Source of the DNA: Lachnospiraceae bacterium MD308
GTDB lineage: Bacteria; Bacillota; Clostridia; Lachnospirales; Lachnospiraceae
Length of the DNA stretch: 64,000 nt
Direction: 5' to 3'
Assembly: GCA_010206225.2 (NCBI GenBank)
Contig: VIQU02000011.1
Location: 31,900 to 95,899, forward strand
Under the pieces are notes generated by a model. The model worked only from the letters and a program-made list of their open reading frames with translations, was not told where the DNA came from and ran no database searches. Below are positions 10,086 through 19,414 of this stretch, one piece after another. Position 1 is the first letter of the stretch. Each line of letters starts with the position of its first letter. A program made the translations under genes and the position numbers.

Positions 10086-10224
10086 CAGCCCGGTCAGATT
10101 GATATTCCTGCGGAATCACGCTTTCGCTTGGAAAAAACGCAGCAAATATCTAGCTCGAAAGAACCATACCAAGAGCTGGCGTTTTTTACGGGATTCCTTT
10201 AGGAACATCAGTCTGTCCGGGCTG
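10086..10224. repeat. 139-bp near-palindromic element (long hairpin)
   Basis: The outer arms at 10086-10120 and 10189-10224 pair at roughly 30 of 35 positions and start with CAGCCCGG and end with CCGGGCTG. Inside, AAAAAACGC (10132-10140) pairs exactly with GCGTTTTTT (10179-10187), and AGCTC (10152-10156) pairs with GAGCT (10173-10177). The whole element folds into one long stem-loop. It could be a MITE-like insertion, an RNA-processing structure or a structured small RNA. No convincing coding frame lies in it. Confidence 0.7.
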
Positions 10225-10309
10225 TGACATAGTTTGTGGATTTTAGTGAGTTGCGTTTGTTGGAGATGCTGTTTTATGCTTGGTGGATTTTGGAAAGGAT
10301 GTGTGTTTG

Positions 10310-10705
10310 ATGAAGAAGAGAGGAATTATTAATGCGCAGCTTGCGGGATTGATCGCGGGGCTGGGTCATAAGGATTTGTTTATGATTGCGGATGGTGGGA
10401 TGCCGGTTCCGAAGGGAGTTGAGATTGTGGATCTGGCGCTTTGCGGAGGAGTCCCTACCTTTAGACAGGTGATGGATGCGGTTCTTGACGAGGCGCAGGT
10501 AGAAAGATATACTTTAGCTGAGGAGATTGTGGAGAATAATCCGGAACTTTTTGCCTATATCAAGGAGAAGCTTGCCGGGACGGACTCCCGGATGATTTCC
10601 CATGAGAAGCTTAAGGAGGAGTCAAAGAAGCTTAAGTTTGTGATTCGTACGGGAGAGTTTACGCCGTATCCGAATATCATGCTGCAAGCTGGGGTTGCTT
10701 TTTAA
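10310..10705 (+). CDS. rbsD: D-ribose pyranase (RbsD/FucU family)
   Basis: A 131-aa RbsD-type mutarotase, which converts beta-pyranose to furanose sugar for the kinase. The N-terminus MKKRGIINAQLAGLIAGLGH carries the catalytic His20, and a short C-terminal FTPYPNIMLQAGVAF is typical. I chose ATG 10310 (AAGGA 10 nt upstream) because it gives the family's standard start; a frame open from 10280 adds non-homologous residues. The ribokinase-family gene follows 20 bp downstream. The protein supports a furanose-using sugar such as ribose or a relative. Confidence 0.92.
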   Translation: MKKRGIINAQLAGLIAGLGHKDLFMIADGGMPVPKGVEIVDLALCGGVPTFRQVMDAVLDEAQVERYTLAEEIVENNPELFAYIKEKLAGTDSRMISHEKLKEESKKLKFVIRTGEFTPYPNIMLQAGVAF

Positions 10706-10725
10706 GCGCAAGGAGGTTGATTAAT

Positions 10726-11610
10726 ATGAAGGTTTTGAATTTTGGTTCTTTGAATTTGGATTATGTGTATTCCGTGGATCATATGGTGATGCCGGGCGAG
10801 ACGCTTGCCTCCTCGGGGATGCATGTTTTTTGCGGCGGTAAGGGACTGAACCAGTCAATTGCTCTTGCCAAGGCGGGAGTGAATGTCTATCATGCCGGGA
10901 TGATCGGCGAGGAGGGCGGTGTTCTCCTTGAAGCCTGTAAGGAAGGCGGCGTAAACGCTGATTATATCAGGATTGTTTCTGAAAAATCCGGTCATACGAT
11001 TATTCAGGTGGACAAGGATGGACAGAACTGCATTCTTTTGTACGGAGGTGCCAACAGGAGTATCACGAAGGATTTTGTAGATGAGGTGCTTAGAAATTTT
11101 GAGAAGGGAGATATCCTCCTTCTGCAGAATGAAATAAATCTCCTTGACTATATTATCGATCAAGCATATGAGAGAGGGATGATGATCATTTTAAATCCAT
11201 CTCCTTATGACGGCGCACTTGAAGCCTGCAATTTTGGGAAGATTTCCATGTTTCTGTTAAATGAGATCGAAGGCGGCCAAGTGACGGGAGAAAAGGAGAC
11301 AGATAAGATTCTTGAGAAACTAAAAGAGCTGTATCCGAAGGCAAAGGTGGTGCTGACACTTGGCGGCGACGGTTCCGTATATCAGTATCAGGAAGAACAG
11401 TACCGTCAGGGAATTTACAAAGTAAAGGCGGTGGATACGACGGCGGCAGGGGATACATTTACAGGCTATTTTATTTCTTCTGTCATTGATGGAATGTCTG
11501 TGCCGGAAGGACTGGCATTAGCGGCAAAAGCATCTGCTATCGCGGTTTCGAGAGAAGGGGCGACAGCGTCTATTCCTCTTAAGGATGAGGTGCTTCAGGC
11601 AGAGTTGTAG
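10726..11610 (+). CDS. ribokinase-family (PfkB) carbohydrate kinase
   Basis: A 294-aa PfkB kinase. The N-terminal substrate motif GGKGLNQSIALAKAG lies near residue 41, and the C-terminal ATP and anion-hole motif DTTAAGDTFTGYF, with catalytic Asp in AAGD, is near residue 240. ATG 10726 is used because AGGAGG ends 9 nt before it; TTG 10717 abuts the ribosome site. It probably phosphorylates an imported sugar such as ribose at O5, next to the RbsD mutarotase. A second kinase of a different fold follows 21 bp downstream, so the operon can phosphorylate two different intermediates. The exact substrate is not certain. Confidence 0.88.
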   Translation: MKVLNFGSLNLDYVYSVDHMVMPGETLASSGMHVFCGGKGLNQSIALAKAGVNVYHAGMIGEEGGVLLEACKEGGVNADYIRIVSEKSGHTIIQVDKDGQNCILLYGGANRSITKDFVDEVLRNFEKGDILLLQNEINLLDYIIDQAYERGMMIILNPSPYDGALEACNFGKISMFLLNEIEGGQVTGEKETDKILEKLKELYPKAKVVLTLGGDGSVYQYQEEQYRQGIYKVKAVDTTAAGDTFTGYFISSVIDGMSVPEGLALAAKASAIAVSREGATASIPLKDEVLQAEL

Positions 11611-11631
11611 AGAGAATAAAGGAGTTTGATG

Positions 11632-13107
11632 ATGGCAGAGAGATATATTATCAGTATAGATCAGAGTACGCAGGGAACAAAAGCGCTTTTGTTTGATGAG
11701 AGCGGAAGTCTTATAAGGCGTACAGATAAGCCTCATGAGCAGATCATAAATGAGAAGGGATGGGTGTCACACGATCCGTCTGAAATTTATGAGAATGTGA
11801 TTGAGGTTGTGAAAATGCTCACAGAGGATATTGACAAATCCAAAGTGGCGGGCATCGGTATCAGTAACCAGAGAGAGACATCGCTTGCGTGGGACCGTGT
11901 AAGCGGAAAGCCGATAGGCCATGCGATCGTGTGGCAGTGTGCAAGGGCAGTCTCTATCTGCGAGAGAGTGGAGAAAAAAGGCGAGGCGGAGAACATCCGC
12001 CAAAAGACGGGAATGAATCTGTCGCCTTATTTTCCGGCCTCTAAGATTGCATGGATTCTGGAAAATGTAGAGGGCGCTAAGGAAAAGGCAGATAAGGGAG
12101 AGATCTGTCATGGAACGATAGATAGCTGGCTCGTCTATAAGCTGACGGGAGGAAAAGCGTATAAGACAGATTATTCAAATGCATCCCGTACACAGCTTTT
12201 TAACATCTTTGATCTGAAATGGGATGAGGAGATCTGTGAGTTATTCGGGATTGATGTAAAGAATATGGCCGAGGTATGCGATTCTGACTCTGATTTTGGA
12301 GAGACAGATTTTGAAGGGGTACTTCCCTTTCCGGTGCCGATTCATGGGGTGCTAGGGGATTCCCACGGGTCGCTGTTTGGGCAGGGATGCTTAAAGAGCG
12401 GTATGACAAAAGCAACTTACGGGACCGGTTCTTCCATCATGATGAATATTGGGGAGAAGCCGGTGCTCAGCACGCACGGTGTTGTGACTTCCCTTGCATG
12501 GAGTATGAGCGGCAAGGTGAACTATGTGCTGGAAGGAAACTTGAACTATACAGGCGCAGTGATCACGTGGCTTAAAGACGATCTGAAACTGATTCAGTCT
12601 CCGGGTGAGACGACGGAACTTGCGAAGGAAGCGGTGAGAGAGGATAGTTTGTATTTGATCCCTGCATTTTCAGGTCTTGGCGCTCCTTATTGGGACAGCC
12701 ACGCTGCCGCGGCTATCGTGGGAATGACAAGGACAACCGGAAAGGCAGAGATCGTCCGCGCAGGTGTAGAGTGTATCGCATATCAGATCACAGATATCGT
12801 AAAGGCTATGAGCGAGGATGCAGGCGTGAAGGTAGAAGAACTCCGGGTGGATGGCGGTCCTACGAAGAATGATTATCTGATGCAGTTTCAGAGTGACATT
12901 GCCGATGCGATCGTGCAGGTTCCAGATTCCGAGGAACTCTCAGGGATCGGGCCGGCGTATGCGGCAGGACTGCGGCTTGGCGTATGGGATGAGAGCATCT
13001 TTGGAAAACTCAATCGGGTGAAATATGAGCCGAAGATGGATAAAGAAGTTCGGAACCAGAAGTACGCGGGATGGAAAGCGGCAGTGGAGACGGTTCTTAC
13101 GAAGTAA
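11632..13107 (+). CDS. FGGY-family carbohydrate kinase (glycerol-kinase-like)
   Basis: A 491-aa FGGY kinase. The first domain has IDQSTQGTKALLFDESG and SNQRETSLAWD; the second has YGTGSSIMMN and GGPTKNDYLMQFQSDIAD. Residues aligned to glycerol-kinase Arg-Glu (QRET) and the catalytic Asp (GDSHGSLFGQ) are kept, but the Gln-Gln after that Asp in glycerol kinase is Ser-His here. A ketose or polyol other than glycerol is therefore likely. ATG 11632 is preferred (GGAG 7 nt upstream); ATG 11629 is the alternative. As the last gene of the operon it may phosphorylate the ketose made by the isomerase, feeding the transketolase. Confidence 0.82.
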   Translation: MAERYIISIDQSTQGTKALLFDESGSLIRRTDKPHEQIINEKGWVSHDPSEIYENVIEVVKMLTEDIDKSKVAGIGISNQRETSLAWDRVSGKPIGHAIVWQCARAVSICERVEKKGEAENIRQKTGMNLSPYFPASKIAWILENVEGAKEKADKGEICHGTIDSWLVYKLTGGKAYKTDYSNASRTQLFNIFDLKWDEEICELFGIDVKNMAEVCDSDSDFGETDFEGVLPFPVPIHGVLGDSHGSLFGQGCLKSGMTKATYGTGSSIMMNIGEKPVLSTHGVVTSLAWSMSGKVNYVLEGNLNYTGAVITWLKDDLKLIQSPGETTELAKEAVREDSLYLIPAFSGLGAPYWDSHAAAAIVGMTRTTGKAEIVRAGVECIAYQITDIVKAMSEDAGVKVEELRVDGGPTKNDYLMQFQSDIADAIVQVPDSEELSGIGPAYAAGLRLGVWDESIFGKLNRVKYEPKMDKEVRNQKYAGWKAAVETVLTK

Positions 13108-13271
13108 GAGAAACCATGGAAACTATGGAGCGGTATTCTCTTAGAGACCGTCTGGAGTTAATGTATTAGGTGTTGTCGGATTGAAGAGCTTCAAGTAGTC
13201 ATGTATGATAAATCATTATAATTATGGGGATTGCAGTGAACAAGAGAGAATCGTATAGCTGTAAAATAAAG

Positions 13272-13325
13272 TGGGCGGTCTTTCGGATTTTTCGGGTAGA
13301 AGATTCGGGACAGCCCCCTTTTTAA
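13272..13325 (+). terminator. probable Rho-independent terminator of sugar operon
   Basis: GTGGGCGGTC at 13271-13280 can pair with the GGGACAGCCCCC segment near 13307-13318 with a mismatch, and TTTTTAA follows. The loop is long, about 25 nt, so efficiency is uncertain. The position, 165 bp after the FGGY kinase stop, fits the end of the operon. Confidence 0.45.
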
Positions 13326-13556
13326 TAGTTAATAGTTCAAAATTGTCTTTACCTATTCGTTTGTCATCAGTTCTTTAAAGCAGAAATCTACTTTAGGTTT
13401 TATGTCCGGGATTTTCTGTCATTAAGCTATTAATTCGTGGGAGGTTGTCATATATCTGGATAAAAGTTATAATGAATGCGCAGGGCCTTCAGTGGACAAG
13501 TTGTTATTGGGGCTGTTGACAGAGATGACCATATTGTGACGGTCTGAATGGTATGA

Positions 13557-13570
13557 TGACAAAATTGTCA
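13557..13570. promoter_or_regulatory. BceR-type operator palindrome
   Basis: TGACAAAATTGTCA is an inverted repeat TGACA-N4-TGTCA, matching the TnACA-N4-TGTnA pattern described for BceR-like regulators. It lies 46 bp before a TATGAT -10 element (13605) and 72 bp before the ATPase start. The core ACAAAATTGT is shared with three promoters at 38.8, 52.9 and 59.2 kb, at nearly the same distance from the -10 box. Binding by the response regulator at 17173 is inferred. Confidence 0.6.
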
Positions 13571-13641
13571 CCTTCCGATTCACCGCAGTGTCATGAAAAC
13601 CATGTATGATAGATATATCAACGATACAGGAGGTATTCATA

Positions 13642-14340
13642 ATGGAAATATTAAGATGTGAGCATCTTTCAAAAATCTACGGCTCAGGTGACACCTGCGT
13701 CAGGGCATTGGACGATATATCATTTTGTGTAAACGCAGGGGAGTTTGTATCCATCGTAGGCCCTTCCGGCAGCGGGAAATCCACGCTTCTTCATATACTC
13801 GGCGGAGTTGACAGGCCGACGGAGGGGAAAGTCTTTATCGGGAAGACAGATATCCACGCATTGAGCGAAAATAAGCTGGCGGTATTCAGAAGAAGGCAGA
13901 TCGGGCTGATCTATCAGTTTTATAATCTGCTCCCAGTGTTGAATGTGGATGAAAATATTATCCTCCCCCATCTCCTTGACGGGCGGAAGTTTGACAAAGA
14001 GCGTCTTGACGCTGTGGTAGAGCGGATGGGACTTACCGACAGGCGAAATAACCTGCCGAGCCAGCTTTCCGGAGGGCAGCAGCAGAGGGTGTCTATTGGG
14101 AGGGCGCTTTATAACCGTCCGGCGATCGTTCTGGCGGACGAGCCGACAGGGAACCTTGACCGGAAGAACGGGGAAGAGATCGTGCGTCTCTTAAAGAAAT
14201 CAAACCGCAGCCAGAAGCAGACGCTTCTTATCATCACCCACGACGAGAGCATCGCGCTGCAGGCAGACCGGATGATTAGCATCGAGGACGGGCGGATCAC
14301 AAGGGATGAGCAGATCCGGGTGAGGGGAGGTGACATGTGA
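13642..14340 (+). CDS. Bce-type peptide-antibiotic ABC transporter, ATP-binding protein
   Basis: A 232-aa MacB/BceA-class ATPase. Walker A is GPSGSGKST near residue 42, the signature LSGGQQQR is near 145, Walker B is IVLADEPTGNLD near 166, and the H-loop is IITHD. ATG 13642 is used because AGGAGG ends 8 nt upstream; the earlier in-frame codon at 13606 lies in the promoter. The gene ends in TGATG, overlapping the permease start by one base. With the permease and the kinase/regulator pair downstream it should form a detoxification module for cell-wall-active peptides such as bacitracin or lantibiotics. Specificity cannot be told from sequence. Confidence 0.92.
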   Translation: MEILRCEHLSKIYGSGDTCVRALDDISFCVNAGEFVSIVGPSGSGKSTLLHILGGVDRPTEGKVFIGKTDIHALSENKLAVFRRRQIGLIYQFYNLLPVLNVDENIILPHLLDGRKFDKERLDAVVERMGLTDRRNNLPSQLSGGQQQRVSIGRALYNRPAIVLADEPTGNLDRKNGEEIVRLLKKSNRSQKQTLLIITHDESIALQADRMISIEDGRITRDEQIRVRGGDM

Positions 14341-17156
14341 TGAGGAAAAATGTTGTATTTTATGTCACCAGACAGTATATGAAGCAGAACAGAGGGCGCA
14401 CCTTTGTGACATTTATCGGGATCGTCTTCATGGTCATCATGATGACGGGAGTATTTATCGGAAAAGATACCGGTGTCGGATATCTGGAGGAGATCGCCTC
14501 TCTTAAGGAAGGCAAATGGCACGCGATCATCTACGATGTTACCGAAAAGGAGCGAAAAGAGGCACAGAGCCTTTCCTTTGTCAAAGATAGCGCCGTATCC
14601 AAGGGATATGGGGTGACTGAATTTTCACAGTCGGCCAATCCGTCGCGCCCCTGTCTCAACGTGAAAGCGTACTCGTCTTCCTGCTTTGACTGGATGAATA
14701 TCCAACTGGAGGAAGGGCGTTTTCCCCAAAACGGGCAGGAGCTTGTGATAAGCAAGAGCGCGCTTGACGACGGCGCAAAGATAAGCGTAGGGGATTTTGT
14801 GGATGCGAAGTTTTATACCCGCTCCATCACCGGTATCAGCAAGGAAGTAAAAGAGACGGTCTTTCCATTTTATCAGATATTTTTAAAATACGGGGAGACG
14901 AAAGAGGTTCCGGATACTTTCCCGCATTACGGAAAGAATGACAGCTTCCGGGAAAATAAAATGTACACAGGGATGGAAGAGAAGTATAAGATCGTCGGCA
15001 TCATCGATACGCCTGCCTATGAAGAACCGGGCTCTGCCGGGTATACGGCGGTCACCGCCTTTGAAGAGAAGGGGAAGCGTGCAGGAAAAGTTACAGATGA
15101 AGATTCAGACAAAAATACAGGTGAAGATACGGTAAACCTGACAATGCTTCTGGATATAGAGAACCTGCCGGGATTGTATGCGATAAAATTACGGGAGATT
15201 GCCGGGGAACGAAAGATAGAGTTTAATGATTATGTGCTTGCTTTTTCGGCCAACTCCTCGCAATCTACGCTGAATACGGTCATTAAATATATGACGGTGC
15301 TGTTCGTGGCGCTGATCATGGGTGCGTCCGCGCTGCTGATCTACAATGTGTTCAACATGTCCTTTAAGGAGCGCAGCCGTTATCTGGGAATGCTGTGCTC
15401 TGTAGGAGCTACCGGAAGGCAGAAAAGAAGCAGCATCTTTTATGAATCTTTCTCACTGTTAGGACTAGCGCTTCCTTTAGGAATCCTTTCCGGCATCGGC
15501 ATTATCAGGGGTGCCATGACCGTATTCGCCCCGCTGATCGGCACGATGACAGGGCTTTCAGAAGCGGCAGGATCCCATCCGGTGACAGTCAGGATATCCG
15601 GCGAAAATCTGGCGGCAGTCGTTCTTGTCAGCGTGCTTACGGTACTGATCTCCGCGTGGCTTCCCGCCAGAAAGATCGGAAAAGTCGGTCCGATAGAGTG
15701 CATCCGGGGAAATGTAGAGAAGAGATCGAAGCAGTATGTGATGAAGCCGTCAATCATTCGGCGGTACGGTGCGGAAGGAATGCTGGCAGGAAATATGCTG
15801 ACACGCCAGAAGAGAAGGCTTAGGTCCGTGTCAACATCGGCAGCAGTATTTATGGTCCTTCTTATCACTACCGTGTATGGAACCAGCGCGATTCATGGGA
15901 TTGCGGGGTCTCGGGTTGACAGCAGCAGTTTAGAGATTCGGCCAGAGGATTACGATTATGTGTTGCATGCTGATGGGTACGGAGCAGCGTATGAGACGTT
16001 GAAGGAGGAGATCGAAAATGATCCCGGGACGAAGGAGATTTCCGAGTGGGGCGACGGAATGTTCGTAGCCAGCGTGCCGGCCTCTGTGTACGGAGAGGAA
16101 TACTGGGACGCGCTTAAGGAAATCTATGATCTGTACTATCACAAGGAGCTTACGGATGAGGAATTTAAGAAAGAGAATCCAAGCGAAACTTCCGTGGTAA
16201 ACTTACTTGCTGTTGATGAGGAGAACCTTCGCAGGATCGCGGAAAAGTCCGGGGCGGATGCGAAACGTCTTTTGGATACCGACCACCCGGCGGCGCTTGT
16301 GGTGAAGGAGGGTGTTGTCTCTACGGATACGTATACGATCTCAGAGAGAACACCAGAAAAGTACAGACTGTTTTCCATTGAAAATATGACGGATCTAAAG
16401 CTGGGGGATGATATCCCGATGGAGATTTATGATGATGAAAAGGGAAAAAATGTAGCTTTTCCGCTGGAGAACGCGGGATGTGTTTCAGAAAAAGATTTGT
16501 CAGAATTTATGACATTTGGAAATGATAATCAATTCATCTGGCTGCTGGTCAATACAGACGTGGCAAAAAAGATTGCCGGTATCATCGGAGGAGAGGACGG
16601 AACGTCTGCCGGGATAAGCCCAGAGTTATTGATCCGCGTGGATGAAAAAAGGTCAGATCTGGTCAGAAGGCTTGAGCAGCTTAACGGCAGGGAGGACTCC
16701 GGGTTTTACTTTGCGGAGGCGGGAGTGCAGGATAATTTACAGCATTCTTTGCTGCAGATCGCGGATATTTTACTCGCCTGTTTTGTCGTGCTTACGTCGG
16801 TAATCTGTCTTTTAAATCTGTTCAACTCCATCCGCGGGTGGAGTGAGGAGAATACCCGGGAATTTGCGGTGCTTCGCTCGGTTGGTATGACAAAGAGGCA
16901 GATGGAGAAAATGCTGCTCTATGAGTGTCTGGGGATTATCCTGAAAGCGGTACTTTTTGCGGGAGTCTTTGCAGGACTTCTGGTGTTTTTTATCCGAATA
17001 GGAGTGACGGGGATCTTCGGAAATCTCAGGATACCGTTCCCGGTGGCGGAGACAGTGCTTTCCGCAGTTCTGGCAGGCGGCGTGCTGGTGATGTTCGCAT
17101 TGCTTGCACACCGCAGGATGAACGTCAGAGAGATGCGGCTTATGAAGATGGAGTAG
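14340..17156 (+). CDS. FtsX/BceB-type ABC transporter permease
   Basis: A large 938-aa permease. It has one N-terminal helix (about residues 20-40), an extracellular domain, a helix cluster with the FtsX signature region (about 315-455), a further large extracellular domain (about 510-810) and three C-terminal helices. The end VLAHRRMNVREMRL-type segment is typical. Start ATG 14340 overlaps the ATPase stop; the GTG at 14337 is an alternative. GGGGAGG is 10 nt upstream. It is longer than classical BceB (about 650 aa), closer to the two-extracellular-domain type of clostridia. It probably senses and removes peptide antibiotics together with the kinase at 17952. Confidence 0.88.
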   Translation: MRKNVVFYVTRQYMKQNRGRTFVTFIGIVFMVIMMTGVFIGKDTGVGYLEEIASLKEGKWHAIIYDVTEKERKEAQSLSFVKDSAVSKGYGVTEFSQSANPSRPCLNVKAYSSSCFDWMNIQLEEGRFPQNGQELVISKSALDDGAKISVGDFVDAKFYTRSITGISKEVKETVFPFYQIFLKYGETKEVPDTFPHYGKNDSFRENKMYTGMEEKYKIVGIIDTPAYEEPGSAGYTAVTAFEEKGKRAGKVTDEDSDKNTGEDTVNLTMLLDIENLPGLYAIKLREIAGERKIEFNDYVLAFSANSSQSTLNTVIKYMTVLFVALIMGASALLIYNVFNMSFKERSRYLGMLCSVGATGRQKRSSIFYESFSLLGLALPLGILSGIGIIRGAMTVFAPLIGTMTGLSEAAGSHPVTVRISGENLAAVVLVSVLTVLISAWLPARKIGKVGPIECIRGNVEKRSKQYVMKPSIIRRYGAEGMLAGNMLTRQKRRLRSVSTSAAVFMVLLITTVYGTSAIHGIAGSRVDSSSLEIRPEDYDYVLHADGYGAAYETLKEEIENDPGTKEISEWGDGMFVASVPASVYGEEYWDALKEIYDLYYHKELTDEEFKKENPSETSVVNLLAVDEENLRRIAEKSGADAKRLLDTDHPAALVVKEGVVSTDTYTISERTPEKYRLFSIENMTDLKLGDDIPMEIYDDEKGKNVAFPLENAGCVSEKDLSEFMTFGNDNQFIWLLVNTDVAKKIAGIIGGEDGTSAGISPELLIRVDEKRSDLVRRLEQLNGREDSGFYFAEAGVQDNLQHSLLQIADILLACFVVLTSVICLLNLFNSIRGWSEENTREFAVLRSVGMTKRQMEKMLLYECLGIILKAVLFAGVFAGLLVFFIRIGVTGIFGNLRIPFPVAETVLSAVLAGGVLVMFALLAHRRMNVREMRLMKME

Positions 17157-17172
17157 GTAGAAGGAGAAGGAT

Positions 17173-17850
17173 ATGACGGTTTTAGTGGTGGAGGATGACA
17201 GTATCATATTGGAGGGGCTTAAGTTTGCTCTGATGCAGGAAGGGTATCAGGTGGCGACAGCCCAGACGGCGGCGGAAGCAATGAAGGTGATAGAAGGAGA
17301 GACAGATATAGGGTTCTATCTTCTGGATGTGATGCTGCCGGACGGTGATGGTTTCCAGATCTGCCGGAAGATCCGTAAGGTCAGCCAGTCGCCGGTGCTG
17401 TTCCTCACCGCCTGTGATGATGAAGTGAATACGGTGATGGCATTGGAGCAGGGTGCGGACGACTATATCGCCAAGCCGTTCCGCATCCGGGAGCTGATGG
17501 CGCGGATGAAGGCAATCCTTAGGAGAACAGAAGGTGAGCAGAAGATCTTCGCCAATATCCAGATGGTAGGGAAAAATCAAGTGGATCTTCAGACAGGAAG
17601 AGTGTGGCTCGGGCAGGAGGAGATTGTGCTGACTGCCATGGAGTATAAGCTTCTGCTGATTTTTTTAAACCATCGGGGGCAGATGCTGACGAGACGGCAG
17701 ATTTTAGAGCATATCTGGGACGAGGCCGGGGATTTTGTCAATGATAATACGCTGAGCGTCTATGTCGGGCGCCTGCGCAGGAAACTTGGAGATACGGCGG
17801 AAGGGGAATTTATCCAGACTGTCCGCGGGACGGGATACCGGTTGATATGA
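17173..17850 (+). CDS. OmpR-family response regulator (BceR-like)
   Basis: A 225-aa two-domain regulator. The receiver has acidic residues at 7-9, phospho-acceptor Asp52 (LLDVMLPDGDG) and the conserved Lys in AKPF. The C-terminal winged helix has the motif TLSVYVGRLRRKLGD and ends TVRGTGYRLI. It begins 16 bp after the permease, after AGAAGGAGAAGG. It is paired with the kinase gene 101 bp downstream and probably activates the ABC genes through the palindrome at 13557. Confidence 0.92.
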   Translation: MTVLVVEDDSIILEGLKFALMQEGYQVATAQTAAEAMKVIEGETDIGFYLLDVMLPDGDGFQICRKIRKVSQSPVLFLTACDDEVNTVMALEQGADDYIAKPFRIRELMARMKAILRRTEGEQKIFANIQMVGKNQVDLQTGRVWLGQEEIVLTAMEYKLLLIFLNHRGQMLTRRQILEHIWDEAGDFVNDNTLSVYVGRLRRKLGDTAEGEFIQTVRGTGYRLI

Positions 17851-17951
17851 CGCTGGCGCAATACGCATAGCTCGTATGTAGCTGACATGAATATTGAGCA
17901 CTATTACTTCAGGATTAATGCAATGTGGTATTAGAAAGATAAGGAGTAAAG

Positions 17952-18941
17952 ATGGAGATTATCATTCAGGGAACAATGATCGGGGCATCCGTTATCATAT
18001 GTATATTAGCTGGAGAACAGGGGACAGTTTGCGCGGCTCTCGGCATTTGCGTGTCGGGTGTCTTTATGACATCAATAGTTTCCCGGTGGAGGAGAGAAAG
18101 GCAGATCGCGGAGCTTACAATGTATCTGACGCGGCTGCAGGATGAACTTTCCCTGCCGGAACTTAGCAAATGTGCGGGAGGACAGCTTGGGATACTGGAG
18201 AGCGAGATCTATAAGTTGGTGGTGCTGTTCAGTGAGCAGCGTTCCATTGCAGACCGGGAAAAAGTGCAGTTGGCGGAGATGCTTTCCGACATTTCCCACC
18301 AGATCAAGACGCCCCTTGCCTCCATCACGATCATGACGGACCTCCTTAAAAGTCCCGGGCTTTCGGAGGAAAAACGGGAAGAGTTCACAGACAAGATCGA
18401 TTCTCAGGTAAACCGGATCACTTGGCTGATCCGAAACCTCCTGACGTTATCCCAGTTGGACGCGGATGTACTCAGGTTGAAAAAAGAGGAAGTCTCTCTC
18501 CGGGAACTGGTAAAGAAAGCCTGCCAGCCGTTTGAGATCTTAAGTGAGCTTAAGGGAGTGGAGCTTTCTGGACATATCGGCGAAGAGATCCGGATCACCT
18601 GTGATAAACGGTGGACGACGGAAGCGATTTCCAATGTTGTAAAAAATTGTATTGAGCATACAAAAGCAGGAGGCAAGGTAGAGATTATAGCGAATCAGAA
18701 TAATTTTGCCACCAATATTATCATACGGGACAATGGGGAAGGAATCGAAAAGAAACATCTTCCCCATATCTTCGAGCGATTCTACAAAGAAGGGAACCGC
18801 TCGGAGGATAGCGTAGGGATCGGACTTGCCATGTCAAAACAGATTATTATGAGACAGAACGGGGTAATCAGTGTAAAAAGCGAAGTGGATGAAGGAACGG
18901 AGTTTTGTATTAAAATATATTCGGAAAATAATAAAGAATGA
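17952..18941 (+). CDS. intramembrane-sensing histidine kinase (BceS-like)
   Basis: A 329-aa kinase with two N-terminal helices (about residues 5-22 and 26-44) and almost no outside loop, the hallmark of intramembrane-sensing kinases that read the state of a partner ABC transporter. The H-box is MLSDISHQIKTPLASI near residue 118, the N-box VVKNCIEHTKAGG, then DNGEGI and GIGLAMSKQI. The start follows AAGGAGTAAAG. It ends 21 bp before the TetR relic. It should phosphorylate the regulator at 17173. Confidence 0.9.
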   Translation: MEIIIQGTMIGASVIICILAGEQGTVCAALGICVSGVFMTSIVSRWRRERQIAELTMYLTRLQDELSLPELSKCAGGQLGILESEIYKLVVLFSEQRSIADREKVQLAEMLSDISHQIKTPLASITIMTDLLKSPGLSEEKREEFTDKIDSQVNRITWLIRNLLTLSQLDADVLRLKKEEVSLRELVKKACQPFEILSELKGVELSGHIGEEIRITCDKRWTTEAISNVVKNCIEHTKAGGKVEIIANQNNFATNIIIRDNGEGIEKKHLPHIFERFYKEGNRSEDSVGIGLAMSKQIIMRQNGVISVKSEVDEGTEFCIKIYSENNKE

Positions 18942-18962
18942 AAATTTTACTACATTTTATAA

Positions 18963-19388
18963 AAAGTTGAAGTAGTATCAAGAAACTACTACAAACTCCA
19001 ATATGAGGAATGGTATGAAAAAGCAGACAAAGAACAGCCGGCGCTGGAACTTCTTTTAAAGTTCAGTAAGTTTGTCCTGCGGACAATCGAATGCGGTTAT
19101 ACTCCTGAGATACTTACGGTCGTTTATTCCGACCAGTTGAAGCTGAAAGGGAAAGACAGGGTTTACGACGGTGACAGGAAGCTGTACAGGATTATTTATG
19201 ACATAATCAAAAGGGGTCAGGAAAGGGGAGAGATTGATGATACTTATTCCTGTAAAGAGATTGGAAAGATGATTGTGACTGTATTTAGGGGATGTTTTTA
19301 TGAATGGTGTCTGAGTGACGGAGCAAGTTCGCTGGAAGAATATGGAGGGCGAATGCTCAGGTATTTAATATCGTCTTTTTCGGTATGA
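18963..19388 (+). pseudogene. TetR-family regulator relic lacking the DNA-binding domain
   Basis: The frame from 18963 encodes about 141 residues without a proper start codon: RNYYKLQYEEWYEK, then a ligand-binding-domain-like sequence ending MLRYLISSFSV. A TetR regulator would carry some 45-50 residues of helix-turn-helix before this point, but an in-frame stop (18960-18962) and the kinase gene end occupy that space. The likely past target, a palindrome at 19528-19557, lies downstream. Family assignment rests on the C-terminal pattern only. Confidence 0.6.
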
Positions 19389-19414
19389 TATGATAGAAAA
19401 ATGTGTGTATTAAG

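Larger units (their letters stand above)
13108..13641. other. intergenic region between sugar operon and Bce-type module
   Basis: This 534-bp non-coding stretch holds a probable terminator for the sugar operon (13272-13325). In its last 130 bp lies a cluster of TGAC/GTCA words around a palindrome (13557-13570), with a TATGAT -10-like box at 13605-13610. No ORF with a ribosome site is visible. Confidence 0.6.

Noticed and set aside
10011..10202. 63-aa ORF across the long palindrome
   Set aside because: It starts inside the permease gene, has no ribosome site, and is explained by the inverted repeat.
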